The notes below the pieces were generated by a model that did no database searches, was not told the origin of the DNA, and worked only from the letters and a program-made list of their open reading frames with translations. The position numbers and the translations under genes are program-made. A DNA stretch of 64,000 bases from Acidimicrobiia bacterium. GTDB taxonomy: Bacteria; Actinomycetota; Acidimicrobiia; Acidimicrobiales; SKKL01. The DNA is taken from positions 11,727-75,726 of the forward strand of contig JBAYRL010000008.1 in NCBI GenBank assembly GCA_041676705.1. The letters run 5' to 3'. This document shows positions 60,720 through 64,000 of this stretch, one piece after another. The stretch's first letter is position 1; each line of letters opens with the position of its first letter.

Positions 60720-61883
60720 TCAAGCACCCATACCAACATGTTGAGCGAGCTGTAAAGACTTGCCTTCACTACGAACGGCAGGCGCTAAGACCACTTCTGC
60801 TTTTTGGAAATCTTTTAATGTCTTGTAGCCGCACGCTGCCATCGAAGCGCGAAGCCCTCCAAAAAGGTTGGTACGGCCGTCACTTCGGTGGGCCGGTCCC
60901 ACCAGAATCTCTTCTAGCGAGGCCCGCGCCGGCACCGAAACCCGAGTCCCCTGAGGAAGCTCTTCGTTAACGGCTGCCAAACCCCAGTGAAAACCCCGCC
61001 CCGGAGCATTGGTGGCGGCCGCTAATGGTGAACCAATCATCACAGCATCAGCACCACACGCAACGGCTTTCGCTATGTCGCCGCCGGTAGCCATGCCACC
61101 ATCGGCAATGATGTGCACGTAAACACCAGTTTCATCAAGATGGCGCATTCGTGCGGCGCGAACGTCGGCTATTGCCGTGGCTTGCGGGGCACCTAAACCG
61201 AGCACGCCGCGAGCTGTTGACGATTCGCCAGCACCGACACCCACCAAAACCGCTGCCGCCCCTGTGCGCATTAAGTGCAACGCTGCGCTATAGCTGGCAC
61301 AGCCTCCTACCACCACTGGCAGATCAACTTGGCGTACGAACTGTTTCAGGTTCAGCGGTTCTTCGGCGGAGGTTAAATGCTCGGCTGAAACCACGGTGCC
61401 TTGAATTACCAAAAGGTTCAATGCCGATTCGCGAATTGTCGGCATCAGCGACTCGATGCGCTGGGGGCTTACCGCTGCGCCCACCATGACACCGGCTTCA
61501 CTAATTTGATCAATGCGTTCGACAATTAGTTCGGGACGAATTGGTGCGGCGTAAATTTCTTGCAGGCGGGCAATGGCCTCTTGCTCGCCCAGGGTCGCAA
61601 TTTCATCCAATAAAGGTTCGGGGTCGTCGTAACGAGTCCAGATTCCCTCCAGGTTCAAAACCCCAATACCGCCCAAACGGCCAATAGCAATAGCCGTATC
61701 GGGGCTAACCACACCGTCCATTGGCGAAGCCAGAAGTGGTAGTTCGAAACGAATTCCGTCGAGTTCCCAAGCAATATCGACGTCGTGAGGGTCGCGGGTC
61801 CGACGGCTTGGCACGATAGATATGTCGTCGAGGGAGTAGCCGCGGCGGGCCGTTTTTCCCAGCCCGATCTCAATATCCGCCAC
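60720..61883 (-). CDS. GuaB3-type IMP dehydrogenase-related protein
   Basis: A 387-residue relative of IMP dehydrogenase without CBS domains, of the GuaB3 type found in actinobacteria. It has RRGYSLDDISIVPSRRTR at the start and the phosphate site IIADGGMATGGDIAKAVACG. The loop that carries the catalytic Cys in GuaB (SICTTR) reads GVGAGESSTARGVLGLG, with no Cys, so normal IMP oxidation is unlikely. Its role in this group is unresolved to my knowledge. It starts at GTG 61883 and leads the guaB3-guaB-guaA set. Confidence 0.92.
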   Translation of the reverse strand: MADIEIGLGKTARRGYSLDDISIVPSRRTRDPHDVDIAWELDGIRFELPLLASPMDGVVSPDTAIAIGRLGGIGVLNLEGIWTRYDDPEPLLDEIATLGEQEAIARLQEIYAAPIRPELIVERIDQISEAGVMVGAAVSPQRIESLMPTIRESALNLLVIQGTVVSAEHLTSAEEPLNLKQFVRQVDLPVVVGGCASYSAALHLMRTGAAAVLVGVGAGESSTARGVLGLGAPQATAIADVRAARMRHLDETGVYVHIIADGGMATGGDIAKAVACGADAVMIGSPLAAATNAPGRGFHWGLAAVNEELPQGTRVSVPARASLEEILVGPAHRSDGRTNLFGGLRASMAACGYKTLKDFQKAEVVLAPAVRSEGKSLQLAQHVGMGA

Positions 61884-62152
61884 CAGGCCTCCTAGCGTGG
61901 TTTTGTTGCCGGTTAAAGAAGAATCGTAGCCCTCGGACCGCTCCTAAAGGTAGCCTGCTACGGGGGTTTTGCGGCAAACGGAGGTCCGCCTCATTAGAAG
62001 GAAGCCTTGTACAACGTAAAATCGAGTTGACGCTTCACGCTGTAACGGTAAGAGTTAAGGCTTGGTCCTAGCCCATTGCTACGCCCATTTTGGCCAACGT
62101 TGTGACAGAACCGCGGCCTTTCCCCCCTTGATTTACAGCTTTGGAGAACTTA
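61884..62152. promoter_or_regulatory. divergent control region, guaB3 / substrate-binding lipoprotein
   Basis: These 269 bases hold both promoters. A candidate -35 TTGACG (62027-62032) precedes the plus-strand gene, but the matching -10 is weak. Two complementary pairs cross: AAGCCTT (62002-62008) with AAGGCTT (62057-62063), and ACAACGT (62011-62017) with ACGTTGT (62097-62103). A folded leader RNA is possible; no known riboswitch matches. No small gene is supported. Confidence 0.45.
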
Positions 62153-63904
62153 ATGAGCTCACCCTCCATGCGGCGGCGACGTCCGATAGCGCGCCTGCTT
62201 GCAGCCTTTTTGGCATTGGGTCTCGTTGCTACAGCCTGTGGCAGCGATGACAAAGACAGCAACTCTGATGGCGGCACCAAGCCTGGCGGTGATAGTCCTA
62301 TCACTAGTACCACAGCCGTTGCTGATGTTGAAGAGGTGACTACTGGCGGCACCTTGGTTATTGCCCTCGAGGCCGAAACTGCCACCTGGACCCCAGGCGG
62401 AGGTTCGTTCTCTAGCTCTGGTTACATCGTGGCGCGTTCTATTTACGATCCAATCGCAGCTCGTGGCGCCGATGGCGATATCTATCCATACCTGGCCGAG
62501 AGCATCGAAACCAACGATGATCTCACCGAGTGGACTATTACCCTGCCCGAAAACGTTAAGTTTCACGACGGAACTGATCTGACCGCCGAGGTCATGAAGA
62601 CCATCTTCGATGAATACCTTTCGGTAGAAGGTGCCAACACCTTCGCCACGGCCCAACAGGTTGAAGAGGTACGCGTTGATGGCCCCCTCACCTACACCTA
62701 TGTCCTTAAGGAAGGTTCGGCCGCATTCGTTGACCACCTTCAAGGCCCCATGGGGTGGCCCTTCTCGGTCGAAGCCTGTCGCGCCGCTGGTGATGACTGT
62801 GGTTCCAAGCCAGTAGGTACCGGACCTTTCGTGTTCCAAAGCTGGACCCGTGACTTTGAGTTGCGCGCCACTCGAAATGAGAACTATTGGCGTACCGACG
62901 AGAACGGCAATCAATTGCCATATCTCGACGAGGTTGTTTTCCGTCCCACCCCCGATGAAGATTCGCGTGTAGCAGCGGTTCTAGCCGGTGATGCTCAAGC
63001 TGGACACACTTTGCGTCAAAGTGCTGTGCAACAAGTCATGGCCGCTGAGTCGGCTGGCAATGTGAAGGCCTATCTCTATGTTGGTAACAACAGTGGTAGC
63101 GCCATTATCAACACCTCGGTTCCGCCCACCGACGACGTGCGTGTGCGCCGCGCCATGGCGTTCGCCCTCGATCAAGAGGCACTGGTGAAGATTCTGGGTG
63201 GCGAAGGCATCAGTCCCGCGCAAAGTCAGTACTTCAGCTCGGATTCGCCTTGGTATTCACAAAAGGTAGCCGACGCTTGGCCCACCAATGACCCAGAAGC
63301 CGCGCGTGCCCTGGTTGAGGAATACAAGAACGACCCAGAGCGCTCCGATGGCAAGCCCGTTGGTGACCCGATTACATTTGTGTTCAACTGCCCACCAGAC
63401 CCAAGCTTGATGGCAGTGTCACAGGGCTATCAAGCCATGTGGGAAGCCGTTGGCATTGAAACCACCTACAACGGTCTAGAACAAGCCACCCACATCACCA
63501 AGGCGGTGGGTTCTGCTGATACCACCCCCCCATTTGTGGGTGACTATCAGGCCGCTTGCTGGCGCTTAGGGTCACAAAATGACCCCTACACCGAGCTATC
63601 AACCCAGTTCGAAGACGAGTTTGCCCCTGGTAACGTGACCAACTACACCAGCGACAACGTCAAGGAACAACTGGAAATCTTGCGTTCTAACACTGACTTC
63701 CAAACCCGTTACAACGCGGTTGAGAACATCATGCTGGAATTCGCTGAGAATGTTCCGAACACCTGGACTGGCGCTACCGCTACGGCGATATTCAGCGCCC
63801 AAAAGGTCCGCAACCTTTCCGGTTGGACCATCCCCGGTGGTATTCAAGGGGGAGGTACCCCCGACGCCAGGACCTTCCTCACCGAAGTTTGGATGGAAAA
63901 ATAA
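62153..63904 (+). CDS. ABC transporter substrate-binding lipoprotein (oligopeptide type, family 5)
   Basis: The ATG at 62153 is six bases after GGAG and gives 583 residues. The signal is basic (MRRRRPIARLL) with lipobox VATAC, followed by a Gly/Ser/Asp-rich linker. The binding domain matches SBP family 5: VIALEAETATWTPGG, YIVARSIYDPIAARGADGD, PYLAESIETNDDLTEWTI, ENVKFHDGTDLTAEVMK, VGTGPFVFQSW and VRRAMAFALDQEALVKIL. Such proteins catch oligopeptides or nickel/glycosides outside the membrane. The permease and ATPase genes would be expected downstream but lie beyond the window. Confidence 0.94.
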   Translation: MSSPSMRRRRPIARLLAAFLALGLVATACGSDDKDSNSDGGTKPGGDSPITSTTAVADVEEVTTGGTLVIALEAETATWTPGGGSFSSSGYIVARSIYDPIAARGADGDIYPYLAESIETNDDLTEWTITLPENVKFHDGTDLTAEVMKTIFDEYLSVEGANTFATAQQVEEVRVDGPLTYTYVLKEGSAAFVDHLQGPMGWPFSVEACRAAGDDCGSKPVGTGPFVFQSWTRDFELRATRNENYWRTDENGNQLPYLDEVVFRPTPDEDSRVAAVLAGDAQAGHTLRQSAVQQVMAAESAGNVKAYLYVGNNSGSAIINTSVPPTDDVRVRRAMAFALDQEALVKILGGEGISPAQSQYFSSDSPWYSQKVADAWPTNDPEAARALVEEYKNDPERSDGKPVGDPITFVFNCPPDPSLMAVSQGYQAMWEAVGIETTYNGLEQATHITKAVGSADTTPPFVGDYQAACWRLGSQNDPYTELSTQFEDEFAPGNVTNYTSDNVKEQLEILRSNTDFQTRYNAVENIMLEFAENVPNTWTGATATAIFSAQKVRNLSGWTIPGGIQGGGTPDARTFLTEVWMEK

Positions 63905-63927
63905 GCTATAGAAGCTGATTCACCTTA

Positions 63928-64000
63928 AGGCGGTGGAAGCCGGGGAACGGCCGCCCCCCCCTTTTTTTTTCTCCCTCTCTCCGGTTCTTTTTTCCTTTTA
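63928..64000 (+). other. pyrimidine-rich end; possible terminator or contig-end artefact
   Basis: GGCGG (63929-63933) can pair with CCGCC (near 63951-63955) around an inner CCG/CGG pair, and a run of eight C and then nine T follows at 63954-63970, so it could be a Rho-independent terminator for the lipoprotein. The rest to 64000 is nearly all pyrimidine, unlike the rest of the window, which raises the chance of a low-quality contig end. Confidence 0.4.

Noticed and set aside
62159..62914. 251-codon minus-strand open frame opposite the substrate-binding lipoprotein
   Set aside because: Antisense to a lipoprotein with a strong signal peptide and family motifs.

Overview
The window reads as a chromosomal segment of an actinobacterium, most likely a member of the Acidimicrobiia. 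This rests on gene content (two WhiB regulators, a DivIVA-type coiled-coil protein, a UPF0182 giant membrane protein, a zincin of the actinobacterial DUF2342 type, an F420-type luciferase-like oxidoreductase, a Ser/Thr-rich secreted SGNH protein) and on a moderate G+C content. Placement below phylum is inference. No tRNA, rRNA, CRISPR array, insertion sequence or prophage was seen. Coding density is high, no gap exceeds 300 bases, and gene ends often overlap as ATGA or TAATG.

1-2.8 kb (minus): a coupled set of lipoprotein, ABC ATPase, periplasmic adaptor and MacB/FtsX-like permease cut by the window edge. The adaptor carries an in-frame TAA after its membrane anchor. 2.9-9.6 kb (minus): Lon-like PDZ protease, DivIVA-domain protein with an unusual Cys/His C-terminus, UPF0182 protein. 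9.6-16.9 kb: small membrane protein, HEAT-repeat protein, enoyl-CoA hydratase, bioY, a coupled moaE / membrane protein / mreB group, an HtrA-PDZ protein that has lost its catalytic triad, and an SDR epimerase. 16.9-24 kb: DUF2342 zincin, MFS transporter, M48 protease, two whiB genes around tatA and a formiminotransferase, SGNH protein. 24-30 kb: a VWA/AAA+ chelatase-like pair and a GH2 glycosidase.

30-53 kb is the central-metabolism half: sdhCAB, nhaA, an MpaB-like oxygenase, an SCP2-like protein, mdh, a heterodimeric ABC exporter, an aldehyde dehydrogenase, icd, metF, folD, purH, purN and sucCD. Five TCA-cycle steps or complexes (icd, sucCD, sdh, mdh) and one-carbon/purine genes (metF, folD, purN, purH) lie close together. 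53-64 kb: a Rieske-like protein without ligands, pcrA, an F420-type oxidoreductase, a histidine-kinase-like protein without phosphoacceptor or ATPase domain, the guaB3-guaB-guaA purine set, and an oligopeptide-type substrate-binding lipoprotein at the right end.

The most notable theme is loss of catalytic residues in proteins whose fold is kept: a GMP synthase with a shrunken glutaminase domain, an HtrA-like pseudoprotease missing all three triad residues, a DHp-like helix with Asn for His, a Rieske-like domain without cluster ligands, and an ABC exporter with one degenerate site. The GMP synthase (57892-59199) is the strongest candidate for an undescribed biochemical arrangement: it sits in a normal guaB-guaA operon but appears unable to make its own ammonia. 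The last ~50 bases are an almost pure pyrimidine run and may be a terminator T-tract or a contig-end artefact.
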